Below, in pieces: positions 52,386 through 60,740 of a stretch of DNA of 64,000 nucleotides. The stretch spans positions 137,895 through 201,894 of the forward strand of contig JBFWVC010000011.1 in assembly GCA_050246945.1 (NCBI GenBank). Reading direction: 5' to 3'. The stretch is from JAEUMD01 sp050246945. GTDB lineage: Bacteria; Pseudomonadota; Alphaproteobacteria; Rhizobiales; Hyphomicrobiaceae. The notes beneath the pieces are model-generated. The model saw nothing but the letters and a program-made list of their open reading frames with translations. It ran no database searches and was not told the origin of the DNA. Positions within the stretch are counted from its first letter, which is position 1. Every line of letters begins with the position of its first letter. Position numbers and translations under genes: made by a program.

Positions 52386-53810
52386 ATGGACGCGGCAGGT
52401 CGCGGTGGAGGGGGGCTGTTGCAGGCAGCAAGCTCTGAAGCGCCTGCTGCGATTGGCAAGTATCGTGTCGACAACATAATCGGACAAGGTGCCGTTGGCA
52501 TCGTCTACAAATGCTTTGATCCTAATATTTGTCGCTTTGTTGCGATCAAGACGTTGCGCCGGGAGGTCCTGGCGAGCGTGGACGATCCTGAAGGATTGTT
52601 GCAACGATTTGCGAGCGAAGCACGCTCCGCTGGTAATTGCCAGCACCCCAACATTGTAACCGTGTACGATTACATCGAGCAGGATTCGGCTCCTCACATT
52701 GTCATGGAATATGTGGCCGCCGGCACGCTGGAGAACGTGACCCGCCCGCGTATGCGACTGCCCCTGCATCAGGTCGTAGAAATCATGGTGCAATTGCTGG
52801 CGGCTCTTGATCACGCCCACAGCAAGGGCGTGATTCACCGCGACATCAAGCCGGCAAATATTCTGTGCCCCGCGGCCACTTCGATCAAGGTCGCAGATTT
52901 CGGCGTTGCACGGATTCATGACCTCAATCTCTCGAGGGACGGGGGCGGCGGCGTTGGTACGCCCAACTACATGTCTCCCGAGCAGTTCCTTGCGCGGGAT
53001 GTCGATGCCCGCACGGATCTCTTCGCTGTCGGAGTGATACTATTCCAACTTCTCACGGGTCAGAAGCCGTTTGCGGCAACCGATCTTATAGAACTCATGC
53101 ATAAGGTTCTTTACGAGTCTCCCCCGTCACTCAGGACGATGCGACCCGAATTGTCCGGCCCTCTCGACGAAGTCGTTCAAAAGTCGCTGGCTCGCAATCC
53201 GGCAGATCGATTCCAGACTGCGGAGGCCTTTGCATCCGCCCTCATCGCCGCACTCGAAAATTCCAGTGAATACGAGGCAAATCGGGCCATCGATCTAACC
53301 CGTCTTCCACCTCCACTGCCCGGTGACAAAGCTGAACCTTCTCGGGGGAGCCTCAGCAGGACGATGGCTGAGCGGCTGTCACCTGAAACGCTTTCGTACA
53401 TCGAGGAACAGTTCGTGCGTGCGATCGGTCCGGTAGCACCGTTGGTGCTGTCACGCGCGACTCGCGAAACGACCGATGCAGAGAACCTTCTGACGAGGCT
53501 AACCTCACATATTCCTCGACCTTCAGAAGCAGCAGCCTTCCGCAAGGCCGCAGAAAACTCGCTGCGCGAAGATCGCGGCATTGCCCATGCACAACTGCAA
53601 GCCGTCATCACCGACGATGAAATACGCAAGGCGACTGCATTGTTGTTGCCCCTGATCGGTCCTGTCGCCAAAGTCTTGGCCGAGCGCGAGGCAAAGACGG
53701 CGATCGGTCGCGAGGACTACTACGAGCACCTTGCGCGCGCCATAGATAATGAGAAAGACAGAGCACAATTCCTGAAGCGACAGATTCCACGCGCAACCGA
53801 GCGAGGATAG
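52386..53810 (+). CDS. Hanks-type Ser/Thr protein kinase with repeated C-terminal domain
   Basis: 474 residues from ATG 52386 (an alternative TTG at 52368 is in frame). The kinase domain (~25-285) is complete: GQGAVGIVYKC loop, VAIKTL Lys, GVIHRDIKPANIL, VADFGVARIH, GTPNYMSPEQ. There is no transmembrane segment, so it is cytoplasmic. The C-terminal ~150 residues hold two copies of an unnamed helical domain: YIEEQFVRAIGPVAPLVLSR and ATALLLPLIGPVAKVLAERE. The cyclase downstream ends with the same domain. Likely operon with the heme sensor and the cyclase (8-bp gap). Confidence 0.93.
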   Translation: MDAAGRGGGGLLQAASSEAPAAIGKYRVDNIIGQGAVGIVYKCFDPNICRFVAIKTLRREVLASVDDPEGLLQRFASEARSAGNCQHPNIVTVYDYIEQDSAPHIVMEYVAAGTLENVTRPRMRLPLHQVVEIMVQLLAALDHAHSKGVIHRDIKPANILCPAATSIKVADFGVARIHDLNLSRDGGGGVGTPNYMSPEQFLARDVDARTDLFAVGVILFQLLTGQKPFAATDLIELMHKVLYESPPSLRTMRPELSGPLDEVVQKSLARNPADRFQTAEAFASALIAALENSSEYEANRAIDLTRLPPPLPGDKAEPSRGSLSRTMAERLSPETLSYIEEQFVRAIGPVAPLVLSRATRETTDAENLLTRLTSHIPRPSEAAAFRKAAENSLREDRGIAHAQLQAVITDDEIRKATALLLPLIGPVAKVLAEREAKTAIGREDYYEHLARAIDNEKDRAQFLKRQIPRATERG

Positions 53811-53818
53811 GTCTGAGA

Positions 53819-54892
53819 ATGACCGAGACAGGTCCCAGCCCCTCTGACCCTGAAGAGCCGGAAGGCACTCTGCGCCGACGGCTCAGAGCCGCATTCTCTG
53901 CGGATGTCGCAAATTTCAGCGGCAATGTTTCCGTGAGCGAAACGGGCGCCTTTGGAAATCTGCAAACCGTTCTCAGGGTCGCTCGACAACAGCTCGACCG
54001 CTACGACGGCGTTGTTATCAGCATGCCAGGCGATGGCCTCTTTGGCCTGTTTGAAAGCGCGGTTTGTGCCGTTCAATGCGCGCTCGCAATTCAGGAACAA
54101 CTGGCCGCCGATGCGGCTCACGGCGGCATGCGGTTGAGAATTGGAATTCACCTTGGCGATGTGTTGTTCAAAGGAGACGTTCCGTTCGGGGAGACCCTCA
54201 ACATTGCAGCGCGCCTGCAATCACTGGCCGATCCGGGCGGCACGCTCGTCTCCGGCGCCATAGTGGACGCGGTTTCGGCACGAATCTCCGCCACTTTCGA
54301 AGCACGCGGTGTTCCAATGCTCAAGAACATTCCCCGGCGGATTGCAACGTATGCAATTTACCCTTCACAGGATCTGCAAACAGGCTCCGGCGCGTCGGAA
54401 TTGGAACCTCTCGACCACACGATGCGCTTGCCAACTCATGACCTGGCGCCCACCCAGGGACCGGACGCGGAAACGTCGGGCCCAACCTCGAACTCAGACA
54501 TTGGCAAGATGCCGCAACCGGCATCAATTGCCTCGGCACAGAGAGAAACGCTCATCGCGCGACTGGCACGTCTTAGACCAGGATCTACCCCCTCAACCAG
54601 CCATTTGGATGAAGCACCCCCGCCATCTGCGCCTTTTGACGATCGCACGGAGCCAAAGCGCAAGCATCCGCATCTGACAGGCTTGGATAGTCCTCTGACC
54701 GCTGAAGCGATCGAAATCTTTGCTGATGCTTTTGCCGTGCATCTCGGCCCCGTTGGGCGTGTCATGGTACGCCGCAAGGCACAAGCATCCGTCAGCCTTG
54801 CAGATCTGCTCGTAGCCCTTGAAGGCGACATTCCGACCCCATCGGAGCGGCTCACCTTCCGCTCGCGTATCATGCAGAAGTTTGCGCGATAG
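53819..54892 (+). CDS. Class III adenylate/guanylate cyclase with shared C-terminal domain
   Basis: 357 residues. A catalytic homology domain fills ~22-180: AFSADVANFSGNVSVSETGA (first metal Asp), VVISMPGDGLFGLFESAVCA (second Asp in GDG), LRIGIHLGDVLFKGDVPFGE, TLNIAARLQSLADPGG with the Asn/Arg pair. A disordered linker (~185-285) leads to a domain of ~65 residues (AVHLGPVGRVMVRRKAQASV) that matches the two copies at the C-terminus of the kinase. No membrane segment. It makes cAMP or, less likely, cGMP. It may be regulated with or by the kinase through that shared module. This is inference. Confidence 0.9.
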   Translation: MTETGPSPSDPEEPEGTLRRRLRAAFSADVANFSGNVSVSETGAFGNLQTVLRVARQQLDRYDGVVISMPGDGLFGLFESAVCAVQCALAIQEQLAADAAHGGMRLRIGIHLGDVLFKGDVPFGETLNIAARLQSLADPGGTLVSGAIVDAVSARISATFEARGVPMLKNIPRRIATYAIYPSQDLQTGSGASELEPLDHTMRLPTHDLAPTQGPDAETSGPTSNSDIGKMPQPASIASAQRETLIARLARLRPGSTPSTSHLDEAPPPSAPFDDRTEPKRKHPHLTGLDSPLTAEAIEIFADAFAVHLGPVGRVMVRRKAQASVSLADLLVALEGDIPTPSERLTFRSRIMQKFAR

Positions 54893-55066
54893 GGTCCGGC
54901 AGGGAACCACCTGCGAACGCTTCATTCAAATTTCAACGTCGTCCCGGCGGCATGTTCCATGCGGGACAGCGCGGCTGCAGCATTCGCGTCAGCTTTGCCG
55001 TGGTTGGATCTGTTCACGCCCCCGATTGACGGCGGTGCGAATGGCGGAGACGGAGGAATCTGTCCA

Positions 55067-56056
55067 ATGGCATCAAAGTCCTTGATCGCATGTGTCGTCG
55101 CCGCGACGTTGGGATCGCTCGTGTCCGGGATTGCCAACGCTGCGACAGACCAGATCACATGCGGAAATCCCGTCAGTGAGGAGAGCGTCGCAGCGTGCAC
55201 GCGTCTCATTGCGCACGCGAGCCTCTCGGGGACCGATCGATTCATGGCCTACTATAATCGAGGGTGGGCCTATCGACGCTCCGGCAACAATTCCCAAGCG
55301 CTGGCCGACTTCGATGCTGCCGAATCCCGGGATCGCCGCTATGCGAAACTCTATATGAGTCGAGCGCTGACCAACCATGACCTCGGCCGGCTCGAAGCGG
55401 CTCTTGAGGACCTGGACCGCTACGTATCACTCGCACCTGAAGATTGGCGTGGCTATTTCGAACGGGCGAACCTGTTGCGTGAATTCCAGCGCTACAACGG
55501 CGCTCTCAAAGATCTGGAGCGAGCAAGCAAGCTCAATCGATATGCAAAGGAGATCGGGCCGGCCCAGGTCCTAACGCTAATCGAACTTGGCAGGCTTGGA
55601 AGCGCATGGGCTGAAGCCAGCCGAATACTTGCCGCCCGTAAAAGCGATCCTGCCGGACGCTATGTCCGAGCCGTCATTTCATTTCGCAGAGGAGACCTAT
55701 CCGCTGCCATCGCTGATCTCGATGTCGCGATCGCGGGCGCCCCGCTGTTCCCCGCTGCGTACTCGCTCAAGGCGCAGATTCTCGAAGTTCGAAGCGACAT
55801 TGCTGCAGCCCAACAGAACTATGAAATGGCGCTCCGGCCTGGTGGGATTGCGCTCGACAGTAGAACCGCCCAAGCCCGCGCGAAGTACAAGCTCGCAGAG
55901 CACGCCCAATCAGCATGGAGCACAGCGGCAGCCGATTCACGCAACGGTTCAACGGATAGCGGCTCGGCGAAACGCTTTGCTACTGGATCGAGCGGACAGT
56001 GCCGCCGGTTCATCCCGGCGGCTGCGGTTACCATTTCGGTTGAGTGCGGAGATTGA
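55067..56056 (+). CDS. Exported TPR-repeat protein
   Basis: 329 residues from ATG 55067; GGAGGA ~11 bases upstream and a signal peptide directly after it (SLIACVVAATLGSLVSGIAN) support this start over the longer frame. Residues ~55-255 contain about six TPR motifs (FMAYYNRGWAYRRSGNNSQA, LADFDAAESRDRRYAKLYMS, RALTNHDLGRLEAALEDLDR). Two short Cys segments flank it (TCGNPVSEESVAACTRLI; SGQCRRFIPAAAVTISVECG). The role is probably scaffolding of an envelope complex. It follows the cyclase by 175 bp on the same strand. Confidence 0.82.
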   Translation: MASKSLIACVVAATLGSLVSGIANAATDQITCGNPVSEESVAACTRLIAHASLSGTDRFMAYYNRGWAYRRSGNNSQALADFDAAESRDRRYAKLYMSRALTNHDLGRLEAALEDLDRYVSLAPEDWRGYFERANLLREFQRYNGALKDLERASKLNRYAKEIGPAQVLTLIELGRLGSAWAEASRILAARKSDPAGRYVRAVISFRRGDLSAAIADLDVAIAGAPLFPAAYSLKAQILEVRSDIAAAQQNYEMALRPGGIALDSRTAQARAKYKLAEHAQSAWSTAAADSRNGSTDSGSAKRFATGSSGQCRRFIPAAAVTISVECGD

Positions 56057-56078
56057 GGCTTGCTGCCAACCGTGCAGC

Positions 56079-56249
56079 TCATGTGGCGATTATTTCGAAT
56101 GCGCCTGCCAATTGCTTCCGCATGAGCCATTTCCTCAGCAGGTTCTCGGGCACGCTGAGTTCGCGTGCCGCGTGCGCCACCGAAGCGCTCCGCTCGCGCA
56201 CGAGCCGTAGTGCCCCAATCTTGGACTCTCGACCGAAACTCCGAATTCC
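56079..56249 (-). pseudogene. IS3-type OrfA transposase remnant
   Basis: On the minus strand one frame reads FGRESKIGALRLVRERSASV, AHAARELSVPENLLRKWLMR, KQLAGAFE, then stops. This matches the N-terminal helix-turn-helix of IS3-family OrfA (pattern YTREFKLEAVRLVRERGVSV...LRKW). Only ~50 codons remain; no start, OrfB or terminal repeats are visible. It is a decayed insertion and lies between the TPR gene and peptide 3. Confidence 0.65.
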
Positions 56250-56637
56250 ATACGCCTGCCTTCAGTTGCACTGTCGTACCTAAACCTCGGTTCCGTGAAA
56301 CCGGTGTCAGGCCACGACGCCGAAGTGGGCGGCACAGCGGCACGGGTACGTTTGGCGGATGCGCACGCGCTTCATGATTGGTGTCGGCATGAAGCGCGTG
56401 ATGCCGTCGATCCAGCTGCGATAGCAGCGAAGGCGGACTCGTCGAGATGCGCTTGAAGATGATTGTCGAGCACCAGACGCCGGCGAACGTGCCGACAGAG
56501 ATCGCGCCGTAGCTGGCATGGCCGTCGGCGAACACGGCAGAATTCTGCGTGACCGCCATTTGTTTCTGCGAGTTCGGTTGATCATTCTATTGTCGGAGAT
56601 GTTCCTTCCGTAACAGCCTGCTTGCACCGGCGTCTCC
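56250..56637. other. Intergenic stretch, nothing recognised
   Basis: A minus-strand frame (56307-56560 region) contains FADGHASYGAISVGTFAGVW, which looks somewhat protein-like, but has no identifiable family and no clear start. It may belong to the insertion that left the IS3 remnant. Confidence 0.3.
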
Positions 56638-56675
56638 ACACTGTGCACCACCCCATTTGGGGTGGTGCACAGTGT
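56638..56675. promoter_or_regulatory. 38-bp near-perfect palindrome before peptide 3
   Basis: Arms ACACTGTGCACCACCCCA (56638-56655) and TGGGGTGGTGCACAGTGT (56658-56675) are exactly complementary over 18 bp, separated by TT. The right arm ends five bases before GAAGGAG, the ribosome-binding site of peptide 3. No U-tract follows, so it is not a typical terminator; an RNA hairpin in the 5' leader or a dimer operator are possible. Confidence 0.8.
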
Positions 56676-56693
56676 CAATCGAAGGAGACAACT

Positions 56694-56912
56694 ATGAGCA
56701 GCACGGAAATGCGCGAATTGACCCAGACCGACCTCGAACTCATCAGTGGTGGCGTAATCGAGGGTTACAAGTGGTGCTGGGATGGCCCCGCTGGTGACGG
56801 GGCTTACCCGAACTATGTCGACTGCGGGCCCACGTGGGGCGACATATTCAACGGCTGGGCGCAACGAGGTCGAGATTTGGCTGCCCTGTCCAAGAAGGTT
56901 TCGCCCGCCTGA
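56694..56912 (+). CDS. GG-leader precursor peptide 3
   Basis: 72 residues; GAAGGAG lies 7 bases before ATG 56694. Leader MSSTEMRELTQTDLELISGG is a textbook double-glycine leader of the C39-exporter type. The core (VIEGYKWCWDGPAGDGAYPN, YVDCGPTWGDIFNGWAQRGR, DLAALSKKVSPA) is rich in Trp, Gly and Asp, with two Cys that could form a disulfide. No modification enzyme lies beside it; the only exporter in the window is the 43770-47158 pair, 10 kb away. Product may be a bacteriocin or signalling peptide. Confidence 0.78.
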   Translation: MSSTEMRELTQTDLELISGGVIEGYKWCWDGPAGDGAYPNYVDCGPTWGDIFNGWAQRGRDLAALSKKVSPA

Positions 56913-57523
56913 TAGTTATCGACTCTTTGTGGCTCGTCCGCGCGTAGTCAACATTCAACACTGGAGGTCCGGTACGCCCGGTCATGCGGCATGCTATTCG
57001 CTGTCATGGCGCCCCCTCTGTTAGCCGGTACCGTGTGAATACTGTGTCGATGTACTATGCGCGGCCGACATCGACGTTAGAAAAAGAGACCACGATACGT
57101 AGTCGCCATTTCTCGATAGGCGGACGCAGTCGGCAACAGTCGCCATCACGCAGTTCGCGGATGCGCCGCGATCCGGTTCAAGCTTCGAATGGGAACCGTT
57201 CGTCGAACGACTTGCGCAGCTGTTTCATGTCGCTTCGCGATCAACATGTGAAGCTTACCGACGTTCCTTTGGTACAACCATGCGGACGCGGCGTACGATC
57301 CGGCAACGGCAACTCCTGGCCCTTTTTTTCCGTCTGCGATGTAGCGACGGACTTTCGCCGGCTCGGATTGAAGCTACGTAACGTTGCATCCGATGCTCGC
57401 TCGCGACCTGGGCAGCCCGCATTCCTCGCGATCGTTCCGAGGAGCGCTTGTGCCGCCTCGGCAGTCATGCATTGATAAAATGCAATAACTTGCGCATTCG
57501 CCGTCAAGGTCAGTGAGTACATC
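56913..57523. other. Intergenic region (0.6 kb), no supported gene
   Basis: Frames on both strands lack start signals and family resemblance. AAGG (57506-57509) upstream of GTG 57524 is the only feature serving a gene. A T-rich string (57319-57328) is not preceded by a GC-rich stem. Confidence 0.35.
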
Positions 57524-58351
57524 GTGAGACTTCAGGTCGGTTACGAATTCGGATACCATTTTCCTCAGCCAACTCCTTGCATTCTGAAGCTCAACGTTCA
57601 CTACAGTCGGGTCGGCGATCTCGAATATCCCGATCACATCGTTGTCACCCCATCGTCGCCGCTGTCTGGGTACCGAGACGGATTCGGCAACTGGTGCAGT
57701 CGCATTATCGCCCCTGCGGGGCGCGTGCGGATTGCCACATCAGCAGTCGTTCGCGATACAGGCCAGCCCGATCCGGTTGTCGTTGACGCCGGCCAGGTTC
57801 CAGTCGAATACCTGCCTGACGAGGTGCTCGCGTTTCTTCTCGCAAGCCGCTTCTGCGAGAGCGACAGGTTTCTCGACTTGAGTTGGGGACTTTTCGGAAA
57901 CGCCCGCCCCGGCTGGCGTCGCGTTCAGGCAATCTGCGACTTCGTACACGATCACATCGCCTTCAATTACGAGAACGCAAACCCTGCCCGTACCGCCTGT
58001 GGAGCGCATCAGGAAGGCGTTGGCGTTTGTCGCGACTACGCTCACCTCGCCATCGCGTTGTGTCGTGCGCTCAACATTCCCGCGCGCTACTGCACCGGCT
58101 ACCTTGGTGACGTTGGTACTCAGCCGCCATTTCCGCCGGGTGATTTCGCCGCTTGGTTCGAGGCCTATCTCGACGGTTGCTGGCATGCGTTTGACCCCCG
58201 CAACAACACGCCACGTGTTGGCAGAGTGCTGATTGCGCGAGGTCGCGATGCTGCCGACGTGGCGATGGTCACGACCTTTGGTCCCAATACCCTTGAATCC
58301 TTTCGCGTCTGGACCGACGAGATTGCTGGGGCAAGAGATGGGCACCAATAG
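57524..58351 (+). CDS. Transglutaminase-like domain protein
   Basis: 275 residues, starting at GTG 57524. N-terminal beta-rich segment (~1-100, MRLQVGYEFGYHFPQPTPCI) of the bacterial transglutaminase-like N type. The catalytic core ~145-235 has Cys in GAHQEGVGVCRDYAHLAIAL, His in CWHAFDPRNN, then Asp. No signal peptide. Members act as proteases or amidases on unknown substrates; several occur next to peptide or cyanophycin-type systems. Two genes upstream is GG-leader peptide 3, but no functional link is shown. Confidence 0.9.
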   Translation: MRLQVGYEFGYHFPQPTPCILKLNVHYSRVGDLEYPDHIVVTPSSPLSGYRDGFGNWCSRIIAPAGRVRIATSAVVRDTGQPDPVVVDAGQVPVEYLPDEVLAFLLASRFCESDRFLDLSWGLFGNARPGWRRVQAICDFVHDHIAFNYENANPARTACGAHQEGVGVCRDYAHLAIALCRALNIPARYCTGYLGDVGTQPPFPPGDFAAWFEAYLDGCWHAFDPRNNTPRVGRVLIARGRDAADVAMVTTFGPNTLESFRVWTDEIAGARDGHQ

Positions 58352-58496
58352 TTGGGAGCCACGACTGCAGATGCATCGTACGATCCCGAAAGACAGAGAT
58401 CGTTGCATCGTTGCCGCAAAGCCCTGCATACGTTTGTGCGACATGCTCTGCCGCCTGACGCATGTCGTTGCCGCTGCGTTGTGACATTGAATTGAT

Positions 58497-58572
<76 letters not shown>

Positions 58573-58894
58573 ATGTCCGGCAAGCTGCCGGTCGGTCCCT
58601 TGGGAACGGATCGCAGGCGACCTTCGTGCCATCGAACCCCGCCGGGACGGCAACGGGGCCTAGCCGGCCCCGAGGCGGTTCGGATAGCACCAACCCCCGG
58701 CCCTGTCCAGCCTGTTTCTCCGGGCGCCTGAACGTCGTGCGGCACCTTCGCAGGAACCACTTTGCCCGGCCAGATCGCGCCATTTTCCGCTCCTGCCAGC
58801 GACGCCCAGGCTCGTCGCAACCCCGGCATGGGCAGCCGATCATCGGCGGCCAAGCAAAGCACGTTGCGAATTTCCAGATGCGCTACCGGCGCTT

Positions 58895-58962
58895 CAAGTC
58901 CTTTTTCCTGTGCATGTCGTCGACGCAAAGTCGCTGCGCACTTTTTTCGCGACGGGCATCTG
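58895..58962. repeat. Palindromic repeat, family F (copy 2)
   Basis: TCCTTTTTCCTGTGCATGTC, GTCGACGCAAAGTCGCTGCG, CACTTTTTTCGCGACGGGCA. Same block order as 29811-29879. Confidence 0.75.
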
Positions 58963-59034
58963 ATGTCGTGATCGCGAAATTCATCTCATTCTGCGGCGAT
59001 TGCCGAACGAATTTTGCGCTTCCGACGACACTAG
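58962..59034. repeat. Palindromic repeat, family E (copy 3)
   Basis: TGTCGTGATCGCGAAATTCA pairs with CGAATTTTGCGCTTCCGACG, ending ACACTAG, which is also the first CTAG of the next family-C copy. Confidence 0.75.
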
Positions 59035-59124
59035 AAATATCAATGACATAGTGTGGCTCAGATCGAGAAATCCGCCGCGCCACCCAGCCAAAAAGTATTG
59101 AGCGGATTTCGCGATCATCACACT
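59031..59124. repeat. Palindromic repeat, family C (copy 3)
   Basis: CTAGAAATATCAATGACATA then AGTGTGGCTCAGATCGAGAA on the left; GGATTTCGCGATCATCACAC on the right. Matches 12097-12192 in length and order; the right CTAG is lost. Confidence 0.8.
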
Positions 59125-59267
59125 GCAAGGCCCCGCGCCTTGGCAGAATCGAACAACGTCGCCGTACCCGCACCACGGTAGCGCACGTCGCCACTGTCGG
59201 CCACTTCGCCTGACCTTCCGCGATGTGACCATCGCGTTTAGCATGAACGCATCGTCTGCCGTTCCGC

Positions 59268-60305
59268 TCAGGGGCGGATCAGCAGATGCTCCCATTGGCC
59301 AAGCTGGTTGATAACGGCCGCGGAACCACGGATCACGCATCGCATGGGATACTCCGGAACAACGAACCTGACGCCGACCCGGCGCTCCAACTCTCGGTCG
59401 AGCTTGTCGAGCATGGCGCCGCCGCCGGTCAGGCGGATGCCGCGATAGCAGATATCCGCTGAGATTTCCGGCGACAGGTCCTCAAGCGACCGCTGCACAA
59501 ACTCGGCCAGTTCTTCGATGGGATCGTCCAGCGCCTCGGCAATGTCCGCGGGCCCCAGCACGATGTTTTTCAACTCGCCCTGGCGCAGGTCGCGGCCGCG
59601 AATGTGAACCTCCGCGGCGCGTCCGTTGACGAGATGCGAGGCGGTGCCCGCCTCGATCTTGATGCGCTCGGCGCTGGTCTCGCCGATGAGAAGATGATGT
59701 CGACGGCGGATATAGCGCATGATCGCCTCGTCCATGGCGTGCCCCGCGCAACGCAGCGAGCGGGACTGGACGACGCGCCCCGACGACAATGCTGCGATAT
59801 CAGTGGTACCGCCGCCAATGTCCACCACCATGGATCCGGTTGGCTCGGTGACGGGCAGTCCGGCACCAATTGCTGCCGCCACCGGCTCCTCGATCAGGAA
59901 GACGCGGCGCGCGCCTGCGGCGACCGCTGTTTCATAGATCGTGCGGCGCTCAACCGGCGTCGCTCCTGCCGGCACGCAGATCAGGATGCGCGGTCGGCGG
60001 AAGCCAAGCATCGACTTCGTGCGGCTGATGAACTGGCGCAGCATCTCCTCGGTGGCGATGAAATCGGCAATCACGCCGTCGCGCAAAGGGCGGACCGTCT
60101 CAATGTTTTCCGGTATACGACTAACCATGAGCTTGGCCTTCTGGCCGATGGCCAGAACTTCACGCACACCGTGGTGGTTGCGAACGGCGATTATCGACGG
60201 TTCGTCGATGACGACGCCGCTGCCGGCAACGTGAACGAGAGTGTTCGCGGTGCCCAGATCTATCGCAATGTCATCGGAAAAGACGTTCGAGACGCCTAAA
60301 CGCAT
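59268..60305 (-). CDS. MreB-like actin-family protein
   Basis: 345 residues, full length for MreB. Actin-fold nucleotide motifs: phosphate-1 DDIAIDLGTANTLVHVAGSG, connect/adenosine VFLIEEPVAAAIGAGLPVTE, phosphate-2 MVVDIGGGTTDIAALSSGRV, and adenosine-site RLTGGGAMLDKLDRELERRV. It is probably a paralogue: mreC, mreD, pbpA and rodA do not follow, whereas the housekeeping gene normally heads that cluster. Filament-forming, inner-membrane-associated scaffold for wall synthesis by family; the specific role is unknown. Confidence 0.92.
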   Translation of the reverse strand: MRLGVSNVFSDDIAIDLGTANTLVHVAGSGVVIDEPSIIAVRNHHGVREVLAIGQKAKLMVSRIPENIETVRPLRDGVIADFIATEEMLRQFISRTKSMLGFRRPRILICVPAGATPVERRTIYETAVAAGARRVFLIEEPVAAAIGAGLPVTEPTGSMVVDIGGGTTDIAALSSGRVVQSRSLRCAGHAMDEAIMRYIRRRHHLLIGETSAERIKIEAGTASHLVNGRAAEVHIRGRDLRQGELKNIVLGPADIAEALDDPIEELAEFVQRSLEDLSPEISADICYRGIRLTGGGAMLDKLDRELERRVGVRFVVPEYPMRCVIRGSAAVINQLGQWEHLLIRP

Positions 60306-60740
60306 CGATACTCTTGCCCCTCGTTCAGGCGGATACCCACTTTCGGGCGAACACCGGACCCTCGCGCCCTAACAACTCCACGGCAACCGACCATGCTTTC
60401 CCATGCGCAATAGGGACTGACCAAGTTTCGGTCCGCACAGGCAAGGGAGCGTCCCCACGTACGAAGTTCACTCGCCTCTCACTCAAATGAACAGCCGTTG
60501 CCAAATGATAGCGGCTGACACGCCGTGCGCCAACAATGTCGGTTGGTCGGATGCCCGAGTGGAGAGAGAAAATACAATCGCATCAGCGCTGAAAGACGCC
60601 TCCGGATGGTCGGTCTGGAAGGCTGCGCGCCGCAGCCAATCGGGTATTGCGGGGCAACCGCAAAACGGATCGGCCCGCAGCTGATTTTGCATATCGCCGC
60701 GGGCCGTACGGGTCTCGTCAGGAACGCTGCGCGGCGTTCA
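60306..60740. other. Intergenic region, no supported gene
   Basis: Holds the upstream region of the mreB-like gene and the downstream region of leuA. A short hairpin, GAACGC with GCGTTC (60721-60738), follows the leuA stop but lacks a U-tract. Confidence 0.4.

Larger units (their letters stand above)
58573..59267. other. Intergenic region (0.7 kb) made largely of repeats
   Basis: 58895-59124 is a chain of family F, E and C repeats. Between 59125 and 59240 a minus-strand frame (GEVADSGDVRYRGAGTATLF, DSAKARGLAV) ends in TGA at the edge of the family-C copy and may be a gene remnant. Nothing recognised in 58573-58894. Confidence 0.5.

Noticed and set aside
58573..58894. Possible gene beside tRNA-Lys on either strand
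   Set aside because: Frames of ~100-120 codons are Arg/Pro/Gly-rich in all readings, have no ribosome-binding site and run into the tRNA or the repeats.
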